Assembly (NCBI GenBank): GCA_013203785.1
Contig: JABMPJ010000210.1
Location: 1-59,244 of the forward strand
Direction of reading: 5' to 3'
DNA length: 59,244 bases
Origin: Lentisphaerota bacterium
Lineage (GTDB): Bacteria; Verrucomicrobiota; Kiritimatiellia; UBA8416; JABMPJ01
Shown here: one piece after another, positions 37,301 to 43,621 of the stretch
Layout: every line of letters starts with the position of its first letter
Numbering within the stretch: the first letter of the stretch is position 1
Made by a program: the position numbers and the translations under genes
Notes under the pieces: generated by a model
The model's input: the letters and a program-made list of their open reading frames with translations, nothing else
Database searches by the model: none
What the model was told of the DNA's origin: nothing

Positions 37301-38482
37301 GAGCTACAGGCTCTGACTCTGGCGGTTCAGAATCTGCCGGACCTGGGCGTCCTGACGAATCAGCTCGACTCTCTTGAAGCGGCGGTGTTGGCGATCCCGG
37401 ATATGAGTTTCCTGACCAACTCGATCAATGCTCTGGCGACGGCGGTTCAGAACCTACCGGATCTGGGTGTGCTAACCAACCAGCTGGATAACCTGGAAGC
37501 TGCGGTGCTGGCGATTCCGGACTTTGGCAGTATGTCCAATCAATTGGCTACGCTCGAGGCTGCGGTGCTGGCGATTCCAGACTTTGGCAGTATGTCCAAT
37601 CAGCTGGCAGGTATCAGCCTGGCGGTGGGTGGCCTGACGAACTTGGATGTCACCGCAATCGATACTAAGCTGACCGATTTGCGGACCGATCTGGATACGC
37701 TGATTGGCTTCGATCTGGCGGGCATGCAGACCTCCATCGACAACATCCTGGCCGCGCTGAATGTGGTTGAAGGGACGGATGTGACAGGCATTGAGAGCAA
37801 GCTCTCGGCGTTGCAGTCGGCCATACAGGGGCTCGAGGGGGCCGACCTGACGGGCGTGGATGCGAAGCTGAATACGCTACAGAGCACGGTGGCTGGCTTG
37901 GGGAGTGTCGATATTGCGGCGGTTGACCGGATTGAATCCAGGCTGGGTGCGGCAACGGATGGCAGTGGTGCGGACACCTTCTTCGGGAAGCTGAGGGCGA
38001 TCGAAGGATCGGTGGACTCGGTTGGCGTATCGGCTGAGGGGGCCAAGAAGAATGCCTCCAGTGCGAAGACGCAGGCGACCGATGCGGCGTCGGGGATCTC
38101 GGCGCTGAAGCGGGCGCTGGCGGCTGGGGATTCGGAGGAGGCCTCGCGGCAGTTGGTGGCGATACGGCAGGCGTTGATGTCGGCCAAGGCGGAGATTGAG
38201 AGGATACCGGACGGCGTGAGCCTGGCGCAACTGCAGGGCGAGCTGGGCGGCACCCGTAAGATTCTCGATGAGCTGGCCGCGAGCAGGGGCTTCACCTGGC
38301 TGACCGGAATGGAAGAAGAGGATCTGGTGGGTAAGGGCGAAGGCGAAGGTGAAGCTAATCTGAATGATCTGGGCACCAGCGTCGAGGCCATGCAGGGCAA
38401 TATGGAGTTCCTGCTTAAGCTGCTCGATGAGAAGGCCTACAAAGTGGAGGTCCACGAGCAGTGGCTTGGGGTGAAGGAGTAG
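28364..38482 (+). CDS. Giant secreted LamG / Ig-like repeat surface protein
   Basis: About 3372 residues. The start is ATG 28364, with AAAGGGGG 8 nt upstream and a signal sequence CRSFFLGALLGFVLAPAALG; frames further upstream are open but lack this. Four LamG (concanavalin-like) domains start near residues 140, 500, 790 and 1050, each with a GL(W/L).(M/L)(D/N)(D/E) strand and an SGN..G motif, joined by repeated QVRSGDT linkers. Next come about eleven Ig-like repeats of about 100 residues (about 1440-2540), each opening with a variant of (V/I)T.PNGGE.W...... (I/V).W. The C-terminal 650 residues are coiled-coil-like, including five 20-residue repeats. The end (EVHEQWLGVKE) has no PEP-CTERM, LPxTG or type IX signal. 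Probably an adhesin or a matrix protein binding the polysaccharide. Confidence 0.85.
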   Translation: MSSVCCVCRSFFLGALLGFVLAPAALGVEPRSWPLTTPAQYSVSDSNDIQVAGGVARLQFSDLSFSHGELDQYSAGSTAGAALYYGADTSLGLRKDVGLYAAGSQFTSRVIASPPGNLWKAIRIATSSDTVANNNEIETRADLDGLAALYHFNDDGVYDSVTGSNGVMKSGAGYDTDAVFGSHAFAGYLGNGVAELAGTGILHLAEGATIACWVKVREEFTRIGTPEFMTPFLMNGATKQLTFRLKSMYHPFLFTSCTTEFPIEVGKWYFLAGTYDRADGYVRLYIDGHLQASGTRNQPGWLVRDDAGPWTVGYNHPYIDFKANVDEVMLFRRAFSALEIEALYRQGLGVKVQVRSGASTNLVSAFVGPDGTNSTYVTGGHALNFGYGFDPSAPYLQYRAYIANAVERTSTPLLDSVVFLGTGTDLFDDTLGDFTRGAYGADVVTYPAEKTGSFLGLSKLASGGYRTEGAFISQPLDAGGIVTWTKLSWVQGNRALANDIVGLLGLWPMDGSWSDISGNNRSGTETPSVVYTPYAKVGTKSTLFNGEDASVSIGGVGSVKTLEFWIDYDDPNGGLFELVGEATGPSATVILTNGWLQVNNWAGSVDVYVNGYNGAAVLESGWNHVALVVDAAQSVSNMVVGQIQGDYFHGKLDDLAAFDRPLAAGEIAMHYQDGLRESAGQVVFQVRSGDTTEELEGSAFTGTYTGGAGSDLFGQSGRYLQYKINMSGDGNGTPSVQSVRVNYNVIFDVSETRAEDFSAGTFVDEETRWYGNEIAKENLGSIGPFNARPTGDTSWKGLWHMDEEVWAAGLTVKDSSGNSRDGSPQGDARTEEKGRVGTRCGLFDGAEDYVSLQAIPTILDKDFTLGLWFKTSSTNRAGLISNFDGVRYWSLEINGDGSGAEVQGAASFIIDDTTVEKSAAAVGMSLNDGYWHHIAGVRRSPYIHLYIDGARVASTWIGDAYSFLGIGAPLVAKYGTSEIYYAGYIDEVAVLERAMSDAEVGALAGVGRGLGSGAEFIGTPIDAGRVSIWRQISWGADGPHGTPLQAGDTTLTGLWHLDEVSGAAMDSSGAGNDGSVNGAGYGGGGVFSNSFEFSGGATISVVGSLGLVTSVTAEAWINTHDPRGAVVFDRTDGVSGFMIGLDGEGRPYFKMGAVEARSDLPLQVDRWSHLAGTYDGSMARLYMDGVLRAAQKVIGVSADSGTSFVIGDERGGGSRFIGQIDEAAVHNRTLVDEEIRDHYRSGTGDIRFQVRGGDTLPLSGDFIGPDGTANSYFREFWGSQTAAVLPVQKYLQYRAVMDNDNHRMPAVLRGVQADVTSYSTVNPWVEPADGFGYDFVGRLTSFGHALGVAGPNTEVRYQLSGDNGVNWFYWNDTALQWDAPAGFGYPLDMSDEPTVAANIGSFFDQLYPTNGGILKFRAFLHSEGDYQIELDEVNLQASTGRLLVTQPNGLEVGQDAWVIGTTNIISWANGGSVGGSLKIQFSDDGGQTWKLVNAAVPNSGPTGAYAWVTPGTELASERNQCRIRISDNGDATIWDTSDANFALVYRYRLTAPNGGEVWYTGEPNVIRWQSPPGLGDQADLYYNLNGFNQLNGAGWRKFATVPNNNLGSADNMYTWVTPKDDPDLISSLARVRITIQGAVSFSDMSDASYTMAGIRITDPSSSTAWKRGSTQTVKWKAAGSITNGVTLEYSGDSGASWTNVQAVVPCVVGSNTYAWTIAADNPTPNARLRMVSRTEPRIFAESDIFTVADIDIKAPVAAQEWQTLQTNDIVWTAGGAGDKVNLYYSIDNAASWVGIDLDVDNVDFPATNRYAWVVPDLPGDSLIRIQSTLSAQLFADSPLFKIAGIRVTQPNGGARWELAQESQLNWVEAASGGGCLVQFSYDGGNSYVNLAGPGFPLLARSYAYTPITPTVRALVKVSATDAAYALLGVKGQSDGDFTVAGVKVTSPLQDHVIKMGVETVEAMRWLSAGLLDDSVDVIYSDGTTETTLFAGTFNNESFNDATHISGLNVRDWIPAASLNPSGNARLKVMGGVPETTGEYTGISPRFTLQGVRITQPTTGSTFDINSTREIRWLNAGFEAAAKARMFLSTDGGATFSPTQLFTPDTALNLQIKSWTVALGTAPTTNAVLKLTVTDSATAFNAYSLPFTLKGLKVNLPTFGTSWDLGATQNIQVQAAGAGNSVKMYYSPHGVTFDTANPIGEGVPIVDGINNLPWPIETFREPSTNARIRVDSVLTDATIVSDPFTVAGILVTDPSSVNIWAATETNHIEWIAVGTAENVTIELLDSSYSVVAMIATALTGASSYDWPTPLSAVGTDLRIRVTDTSGYVGISNPFKIVADPTLEVLQPVDGAFLKNGNTYQVVWTKAGGMPLTFEASYSFDNFATTNVISGVPVFSNNQYFLSWTLSDPAALGLAKIRVVNTTITSIQDTTANVDLVGNFRVGPPNGGERYFALKPTVVTWFTLGDVFNVDLYYSVDPLRAPGSWIKINQGGPVVGRGHNNSSQYFWSVADHRSSTVWLRVQDANYTQMFAANQEGPFDDCNGTFSIVYYQIQWHVYDNDTGLDLDRASVGDSSGWSESGLQSPIIHAYPYGNFDSVWSRELFSDKVVFDWLSEPERVIDVPMVKSDQAAVFNVRANFAYDSANRSFAIQSWLERGGQILATAAASVIKIYDSAGVLIKTIPNSAPLNGVFWDTWDVGATEIALGRTFNASEVFFAKVVINFSGVEYSSGLTFQLRQPADDSILQVIDVIEAATSNILDEVSGIGTMIGGVSNQVSGVSNQVTALSGQLGQGVADILGAVGTNRVLLTDQVIPGITDISNNLVNVYGPTITSTWDVVQLISGAVGGASILTRPLALVRDSTNTFLYRTANFDPSVVELDVYDSTGGLLAHYNMQRYGAVTGVYYANVVAAYAVDSCVIACSDPNASDRIVVDIVDATSGDLPNLMADVLASVTRMENSITNLSSLSGDMTVLVGVLNGMTNELQALTLAVQNLPDLGVLTNQLDSLEAAVLAIPDMSFLTNSINALATAVQNLPDLGVLTNQLDNLEAAVLAIPDFGSMSNQLATLEAAVLAIPDFGSMSNQLAGISLAVGGLTNLDVTAIDTKLTDLRTDLDTLIGFDLAGMQTSIDNILAALNVVEGTDVTGIESKLSALQSAIQGLEGADLTGVDAKLNTLQSTVAGLGSVDIAAVDRIESRLGAATDGSGADTFFGKLRAIEGSVDSVGVSAEGAKKNASSAKTQATDAASGISALKRALAAGDSEEASRQLVAIRQALMSAKAEIERIPDGVSLAQLQGELGGTRKILDELAASRGFTWLTGMEEEDLVGKGEGEGEANLNDLGTSVEAMQGNMEFLLKLLDEKAYKVEVHEQWLGVKE
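37313..37612 (+). repeat. Five tandem 60-bp repeats in the giant gene
   Basis: Each unit encodes 20 residues of the form LEAAVLAIPDFGSMSNQLAT. The last two are nearly identical at DNA level, so they arose by recent duplication; units 1 and 3 (LP.LGVLTNQLD) also match each other. Regular Leu spacing suggests a coiled-coil or stalk. Confidence 0.85.
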
Positions 38483-38506
38483 GGTTCGTGGCTGGGGTGG
38501 GGGAGA

Positions 38507-38646
38507 GACTGCCCGCAGATGACGTAGATGGACGCAGATGGGATCGGGATCGGGAACGGGATGAGGGGAATGTGTCCGGGCGCTTCGATGTCGACTCTTC
38601 CTTCTCCGACCCCATCTGCGCTGATCTGCGTCATCTGCGGGCAGTC
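38507..38646. repeat. CGCAGAT inverted-repeat element A
   Basis: Arms of about 36 bp: left GACTGCCCGCAGATGACG and onward, right ending ATCTGCGGGCAGTC. Each arm has three CGCAGAT-type units 9 and 10 bp apart. The core is GC-rich and shared almost unchanged with element B. It starts 24 bp after the giant gene's stop. Confidence 0.9.
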
Positions 38647-38672
38647 TTTTCCAGAAGTTGAGGAGTGTGGTT

Positions 38673-39146
38673 GTGGCTGACTATCCTTTGTCTGACGAGA
38701 CCTATCGGATTATTGGGGCCTGCTTCGAGGTCTACAATGAGAAGGGGTGCGGTTTCCTGGAGCCTATCTACCAGGAATGTCTCGAAATGGAGTTCGGTCT
38801 ACAGGGCATCCCGTTCAATGCACAGGTGGAGCTGATCTTGGACTATAAGGGGCGCAGGCTGCAGAAGAAGTATGTCCCGGACTTCATCTGTTTTGGCGGA
38901 GTCATTGTCGAGATAAAGGCCTGTAAGGAGATTGTGGCTGAGCATAGGGCACAGTTGATTAATTATCTCCATGCGACTGAGATGAAGGTGGGGATGCTGG
39001 TCAACTTTGGGCACTATCCCGGCTTGCAGTTTGAGCGCTTTGTGAATGAGGGCAAGGAACGGACTGCAGGCCGCGCGATGGTACGGGAGATTCCTTTGGT
39101 GTGGGGGCAGGGGAGTCTGCCCGCAGATGACACAGATGTACGCTGA
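38673..39146 (+). CDS. GxxExxY protein (PD-(D/E)XK nuclease-like)
   Basis: 157 residues. The family signature is clear: GCGFLEPIYQECLEMEFGLQGI (GxxExxY), then YVPDFICFGGVIVEIKACKEI, where D and E-x-K fit the PD-(D/E)XK nuclease core, and HRAQLINYLHATEMKVGMLVNFG. The family's function is not established. The start is taken as GTG 38673 (MADYPLSDETYRIIG) with GAGGAG 7 nt upstream; a TTG at 38658 is possible. It lies exactly between near-identical repeat elements A and B, and its last residues (LPADDTDVR) are encoded by the left arm of element B. Confidence 0.85.
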   Translation: MADYPLSDETYRIIGACFEVYNEKGCGFLEPIYQECLEMEFGLQGIPFNAQVELILDYKGRRLQKKYVPDFICFGGVIVEIKACKEIVAEHRAQLINYLHATEMKVGMLVNFGHYPGLQFERFVNEGKERTAGRAMVREIPLVWGQGSLPADDTDVR

Positions 39147-39260
39147 TGGGATCGGGATCGGGATGTGGAACGGGATGAGGGGAATGTGTCCGGGCGCTTC
39201 GATGTCGACTCTTCCTCCTCCGACCCCATCTGCGCTGATCTGCGTCATCTGCGGGCAGTC
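39113..39260. repeat. CGCAGAT inverted-repeat element B
   Basis: Nearly identical to element A: one short insertion in the core and a few arm changes (CACAGATG and CGCTGATG units). It contains the stop codon of the GxxExxY gene and ends 20 bp before the promoter of the TMTC-like gene. Confidence 0.9.
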
Positions 39261-39279
39261 TCTTCCTGAGACTTCGGAG

Positions 39280-39308
39280 TTTACACGCTGGGGCACGCAG
39301 GGTAGGGT
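39280..39308 (+). promoter_or_regulatory. Promoter of the TMTC-like gene, probably leaderless
   Basis: TTTACA (39280-39285), a 17-bp spacer and TAGGGT (39303-39308), which ends 6 nt before the ATG at 39315. The same two boxes with the same spacing and a diverged spacer occur on the minus strand at 59094-59122, 6 nt before a homologous ATG, so the boxes are conserved while the spacer is not. Confidence 0.6.
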
Positions 39309-39314
39309 CTCGGC

Positions 39315-41345
39315 ATGGTTCGTTGCTCGCGGTTCGTACCCTATATTCCCCTGTTGATTGTGCTGGGGGGCGTGTTGAGTTATCTCAACACATTCGGAAA
39401 CCCCTTTATCTTTGACGACCTGCCTGCCATCGTGGGCAATCGCAATATCGGGCAGCTCTGGCCTGTCATTCCAGGGGCCCGGTGGATCGTTAATCTCTCC
39501 TTCCGCCTAAATTATGCGCTCGCCGGGTTCAGTGTGGCTGAGTATCACGCGGTCAACCTGCTGATCCACATCTGGGCAGCGCTGCTTCTCTTCGGTATTG
39601 TGCGTCGCACCCTCGCCCTGCCAGGGCTGCGCACGCTGTGGGGTGATGCCGCGCCATGTCTCGCCGGGGTGAGCGCGCTGCTGTTCGTGGTGCATCCCCT
39701 CCAAACCGGTAGCGTGAGCTATCTCTGTCAGCGTTATGAATCCATGATGGGTCTCTTCTTCCTGGGGACGCTCTATGCCTTCATCCGTGCTGTGACAGCT
39801 GGCTCTACGCGTAGCCAATGGGGATGGGCGACGGGGACGATTGCACTCTGTCTGCTGGGTATGGGCACCAAGGAAGTCATGCTGACGGCTCCTTTCGTGC
39901 TTCTGCTGTATGATTGGATCTTCCTGGGGAAGGGGGCCGTCCCAACCCCCTCCCCACACAGGCCCTCGCTCTTGAGGTGGTTCATTCATGTGGGCTGTTT
40001 CGCCAGTCTGCTCGTTCTGCTTGTCTTTGAGCTGCAGATGGTACGTGAGCTGTCGGCAGGTGGTCACGACATGGTGAGCGTGGTGTCGCCCTGGCTCTAT
40101 CTGGCGACGCAGACGGAGGTCATTCTGCACTATCTACGGTTGGCCGTGTGGCCGACGGGTCAATGTCTGGACTATGCGTGGCCGATCGTGGCGGGGTGGG
40201 GCGAGATATGGCCGGCCGCACTGGCGGTGATCGGCTTGGGCTTGCTGACGCTATGGGGCACGTGGAAACGGATGCCCTGGGCATTTCTGGGCGGCTGGTT
40301 CTTTCTGATTCTAGCACCCTCCTCCAGTCTGCTTCCCGCACCCGATGCGGCGTTCGAACACCGTATGTACCTGCCATTGGCAGCGGTGTTGGTGGGGTAC
40401 GTGATCGGAGCCTACCGGCTTCTGAGATCACATGTCATGCGCTCGCCACGTATGGGGGCAATTCTGGTAGTGGCCGCGATGGGTCTGGCGGTGGTTCTGG
40501 GATGGGGCACACATCTGCGCAATCGCTGCTATGCCACGAGTGAGGCGATGTGGCGTGATGTCATGGCCAAGCAGCCGGGGAACTACCGTCAGCGACTGGC
40601 GCTCTTCCATGCCCTCTTCAATCGGGGGGACGATGCGGAGGCGGAGCAGGTGATCCGATCGCTGATGGCGGATACAGTGGATGGGTTTAACCGGGGGGAG
40701 AGCTCGGTGGTAGCGGCACGGGATCCCTTCTGGCACTACGCCGTGGCACGCGGACAATGGGGGCGGCTGCTGCTGCGCCGCGGCGATGCGGCCGCTGCGG
40801 TGACGGAGATCGCGTCGGCGATTCGGGCGCTACCGGGACATTCGGTGCTGCACCACAATATGGCGCGGGCCCTCTCGGCGTTGGGGCGCTATGATGAGGC
40901 GCTGCTGGCTTCACAGGAATCGCTGCGGCTGGATCCGAGCTATGCACGCGGGCACGGGATGATGGGGTTCCTGCTCGTTCAGCGGGGCGATTATGGCGGC
41001 GGCGCGGCGGCGTACCGTGAGGCGTTGAGACTGAGTCCACCACCGCACCATGCACTCAGCCTGGAGTATGCCTGGCTGCTGGCAACGGCGCCGGACGCAG
41101 CGGTGCGGCTGGGCACCGAGGCTGAGCGGATCGCGGCGGAGGTGAGCCGGGCGCTGGAGGGCCGCAGTGCGCGAGCCCTTGATGTGTTGGCGGCGGCTCA
41201 GGCGGAGCAGGGGCGATTTGATGAGGCGATTGAGACGGTGAAGCTGGCGCTGGCGTTGGCGGGGGAAGAGGAGCGGGAGGGGCTGCGGGAGAGGCTGGAG
41301 TGTTATGGCCGTGGTGAGGCGGCCGGCGGATGGCCGCGGATGTGA
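39315..41345 (+). CDS. TMTC-like membrane glycosyltransferase with TPR repeats
   Basis: 676 residues. The N-terminal 400 residues have about ten membrane helices. The first loop carries FDDLPAIVGNRNIGQLW, with the acidic pair expected of GT-C (PMT-like) catalytic loops, and HAVNLLIHIWAALL follows. The C-terminal 250 residues form TPRs (for example SVLHHNMARALSALGRYDEALLASQESLRLDPSYARGH). The layout matches bacterial TMTC-like proteins, which probably glycosylate exported proteins or lipids using a lipid-linked sugar. The neighbouring giant secreted protein could be a substrate (inference). The ATG at 39315 is supported by a homologous start upstream of the last GT4 gene of the window. Confidence 0.82.
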   Translation: MVRCSRFVPYIPLLIVLGGVLSYLNTFGNPFIFDDLPAIVGNRNIGQLWPVIPGARWIVNLSFRLNYALAGFSVAEYHAVNLLIHIWAALLLFGIVRRTLALPGLRTLWGDAAPCLAGVSALLFVVHPLQTGSVSYLCQRYESMMGLFFLGTLYAFIRAVTAGSTRSQWGWATGTIALCLLGMGTKEVMLTAPFVLLLYDWIFLGKGAVPTPSPHRPSLLRWFIHVGCFASLLVLLVFELQMVRELSAGGHDMVSVVSPWLYLATQTEVILHYLRLAVWPTGQCLDYAWPIVAGWGEIWPAALAVIGLGLLTLWGTWKRMPWAFLGGWFFLILAPSSSLLPAPDAAFEHRMYLPLAAVLVGYVIGAYRLLRSHVMRSPRMGAILVVAAMGLAVVLGWGTHLRNRCYATSEAMWRDVMAKQPGNYRQRLALFHALFNRGDDAEAEQVIRSLMADTVDGFNRGESSVVAARDPFWHYAVARGQWGRLLLRRGDAAAAVTEIASAIRALPGHSVLHHNMARALSALGRYDEALLASQESLRLDPSYARGHGMMGFLLVQRGDYGGGAAAYREALRLSPPPHHALSLEYAWLLATAPDAAVRLGTEAERIAAEVSRALEGRSARALDVLAAAQAEQGRFDEAIETVKLALALAGEEEREGLRERLECYGRGEAAGGWPRM

Positions 41346-41358
41346 TGTGAGGTGTTTG

Positions 41359-41714
41359 GGCTGCTGACGTAGTGGGGGAGTTTGCCCGCAGATGGCCGCA
41401 GATGTTCGCAGATGGGATGTGGGTGGTGTACTGGTGTGTGGATGAGGGATGTGGCGGGAATCGCCCAGATCGGAATACCGATCTGAACGATTCCCGCCAC
41501 GTTTCACCTGGCTGCTGATCGCAGCCGAAGGGGCGCTTGGGCTGTCGGAGTGCATCGCAGGAAAGTTGGGCTTTCGGTTGGATTCTGTTCCCATGAGTGT
41601 AGCCAGGGGTTTTGCCGGGCGCGATTGGCGCCGACGGATTCGCACAACAGTTCCCGTTCCCATCTGCGCAGATCTGCGGCCATCTGCGGGCAACTCCCCA
41701 CTGCGTCAGCAGCC
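41359..41714. repeat. CGCAGAT inverted-repeat element C
   Basis: 356 bp with arms of about 57 bp, the longest in the window: left GGCTGCTGACG through CGCAGATGGGA, right the mirrored TCCCATCTGCG through CGTCAGCAGCC. It fills the convergent gap between the TMTC-like gene and the flippase, ending 1 bp before the flippase stop. Its core holds a structured module (41451-41526) and a decayed second one (GCCGACGGATTCGC near 41630). Confidence 0.92.
41451..41526 (+). ncRNA. Candidate structured RNA module (in element C)
   Basis: Hairpin 1 is exactly 50 nt: GTGGCGGGAATCG pairs with CGATTCCCGCCAC, and inside it GATCGG-AATA-CCGATC. Hairpin 2 is GGCTGC-TGATC-GCAGCC. The module at 43361-43437 has the same plan and length with several compensatory base-pair changes and the same AATA and TGATC loops. 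Transcription is not shown by the sequence. Confidence 0.6.
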
Positions 41715-41715
41715 C

Positions 41716-43203
41716 TCACCGTGCGGCGCGAATGAGCCGCGGTAGGATCATGGGTGCGATGAGCGTGAGGTAGAGCAGAATGGCGCTGATGGCCATGCCC
41801 GCAGAACGTGACACGAGCCGCTCAACCGGCCCCGCCCAGAGGGAGAGAGAGAGCAGGCCCACGCCGCAACCTGAGATGTAGAGGGCGCGGGAGGGCGCGA
41901 GTCCAAATGAGGGCATCTTCACTTTCAAAAGCACAAAGCCAGCTATTCCCATCACGGCATGCGTACAGCACACCGCAATGGCCGCGCCACGAAGTCCGTA
42001 TTTGGGAATCAGCCATAAGCAGAGTCCGACGTTGATCAGCGGTCCGAACAGCATGATGAGTGATGTTGTGTGGTTGCGTTGCTTGGCATTCCAGGCGTTG
42101 AAGCAGAAATAGCCGGAGATATAGAGGATCATGCCAGCCGCAAGGTATGGAAGGAGGGCGCCCGCAGCGACGAATTGTTCTGAAAAGAGCAGGGCAATGA
42201 TCCGATTTCCGAAGGGCACCGTCACCAGCAAGGCAAGCCAGAGCAACGCCAGCATGGCGTTGACAAAATCGGAACAGAGCTTGGCAATGGCCGGTTCCGA
42301 ATCGCCTTCTCCCCACATGGCCGCGATCACCGGTATGCTGACCGTGGGTAGGATGATCAATAGGGCGTAAAGGATCATCACAATCGGCACGGCCACACTA
42401 TAGACCGCCATGGCGGTTGCCCCGAGCAACATCGTTGCCACAAGCTGGTCCACGTAGAGCACGGTCTGGGCACTGATGTTAAAAATCGCCAACCAGAGTC
42501 CTCTGATCAAATATCTACCGACCCCCTGCAGTGAGAAATAGCGAAGGTGCATATCTACACGCCCGGACCCCACGATGTAGGACATGGCCAACAAGCAGAA
42601 GAGGCCGCTGCCGCCTATAAAGAGGAGCGGTGGCACGCGGATCGATGGCCCGCAGCGCAAGGCAACCATCAGCATCAGCATAAACTTTAGGAGCAGCATC
42701 CCGTAGCCAACGACAAACGCCCTAAATGAACAGAGCACAGCAAAGAGATGCCCCTCCAAACAGAATAGGGGGAAGAAGAATGCCATCAGGCGAATAGCAT
42801 CCACGGCTTCCTCTTGGTGAAAGAAGTGCGTAGCCAGCCAAGGGGCCAGGATCCAAAAGCCGATAGTGCCCATCACCCCGGAGAGCACCTTGTAGAGGGC
42901 CGTGGAGAAAAAAATGTGACTGACCGCCTCTGTGTCGCCGGCCGCGTGCTCTTTCGATATGGCTATTGTGGAGTAATTGGCCCCGCCCAGATCGATCAGT
43001 ATGGCGGTGAAGAATAGGACGGTATAGTTGATGTAGAACCAGCCAAAATCGGCCGGCGCTAGCGTTAGGGCCCAGTGGCGGCGCAGGACAAGATTGACGA
43101 GCCCCATCCCCACGGTACTCACCAGTCCGATTAGTGTGCCTTGGGCAAGGTGTTTATGGTGCGACGTCTGTATTGGTGTTTGCGCCATATGTGGGGGGAG
43201 CAT
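41716..43203 (-). CDS. Wzx-type flippase / polysaccharide biosynthesis membrane protein
   Basis: 495 residues with 12-14 hydrophobic helices and the MOP-exporter pattern (GTLIGLVSTVGMGLVNLVLRRHW, YSVAVPIVMILYALLIILPTVSIPVIAAMWG, FFCFNAWNAKQRN-like later segment). It is a second flippase, distinct in sequence from the one at 14616, so two lipid-linked products may be exported. The start may be ATG 43203 or ATG 43188; no ribosome site separates them. It is the only minus-strand gene between 39 and 45 kb, convergent with the TMTC-like gene and divergent from rfbD. Confidence 0.85.
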   Translation of the reverse strand: MLPPHMAQTPIQTSHHKHLAQGTLIGLVSTVGMGLVNLVLRRHWALTLAPADFGWFYINYTVLFFTAILIDLGGANYSTIAISKEHAAGDTEAVSHIFFSTALYKVLSGVMGTIGFWILAPWLATHFFHQEEAVDAIRLMAFFFPLFCLEGHLFAVLCSFRAFVVGYGMLLLKFMLMLMVALRCGPSIRVPPLLFIGGSGLFCLLAMSYIVGSGRVDMHLRYFSLQGVGRYLIRGLWLAIFNISAQTVLYVDQLVATMLLGATAMAVYSVAVPIVMILYALLIILPTVSIPVIAAMWGEGDSEPAIAKLCSDFVNAMLALLWLALLVTVPFGNRIIALLFSEQFVAAGALLPYLAAGMILYISGYFCFNAWNAKQRNHTTSLIMLFGPLINVGLCLWLIPKYGLRGAAIAVCCTHAVMGIAGFVLLKVKMPSFGLAPSRALYISGCGVGLLSLSLWAGPVERLVSRSAGMAISAILLYLTLIAPMILPRLIRAAR

Positions 43204-43360
43204 AGCATAGCGTCGCCGATTGGCTAACTAGATCTAGAAGGAAGAGTTAAGTCAGAAATGATGAACGCTTCCCTGAATGATTCATGAACTATTAGGAGAG
43301 GCTGCCCGCAGATCACGCAGATCGGCGCAGATGGGAGGGCTGAGGGGGGGGGTGAGAAAT

Positions 43361-43437
43361 GTTGCGAGAATAGTGCAGCGGGGAATACCCCTCTGAACGA
43401 TTCTCGCAACGTGGCTCCCCGGTGGCTGATCGCCGCC
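43361..43437 (+). ncRNA. Candidate structured RNA module D1
   Basis: Hairpin 1 is 50 nt: GTTGCGAGAAT pairs with ATTCTCGCAAC, with inner GGGG-AATA-CCCC. Hairpin 2 is GGTGGC-TGATC-GCCGCC with one G-U pair on the plus strand. Compared with 41451-41526, at least four stem positions change on both sides while the loops stay the same. Confidence 0.6.
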
Positions 43438-43510
43438 AGTAGGGATGGGAAAACAGCAAGCAGCCATGGAGGTGAGATGGAAGGGGTTATGAGTCTGGAT
43501 ACGGGTCTTT

Positions 43511-43621
43511 CCGGCTGCGATCAGCAGCTGGCGGATAAGGTTGAGCGAATCCTATGGCGGAGGCTTGTCCTACGAAGCTTCAGCGAAGTAGGATATTCCT
43601 CTGCCGACGGATTCGCTCAAC
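43511..43621 (-). ncRNA. Candidate structured RNA module D2
   Basis: Read on the minus strand: GTTGAGCGAATCC pairs perfectly with GGATTCGCTCAAC, the GGAATA motif is kept, and the second hairpin has the same TGATC loop between GCTGC and GCAGC. It contains an extra hairpin (TCCTAC..GTAGGA) inserted in the first stem-loop. Almost identical to 44770-44880. Confidence 0.55.

Noticed and set aside
38507..38646. CRISPR-like array from the repeated CGCAGAT units
   Set aside because: Units are 7 bp with 2-3 bp linkers and are mirrored at the other end; there are no spacers of CRISPR size and no cas genes.
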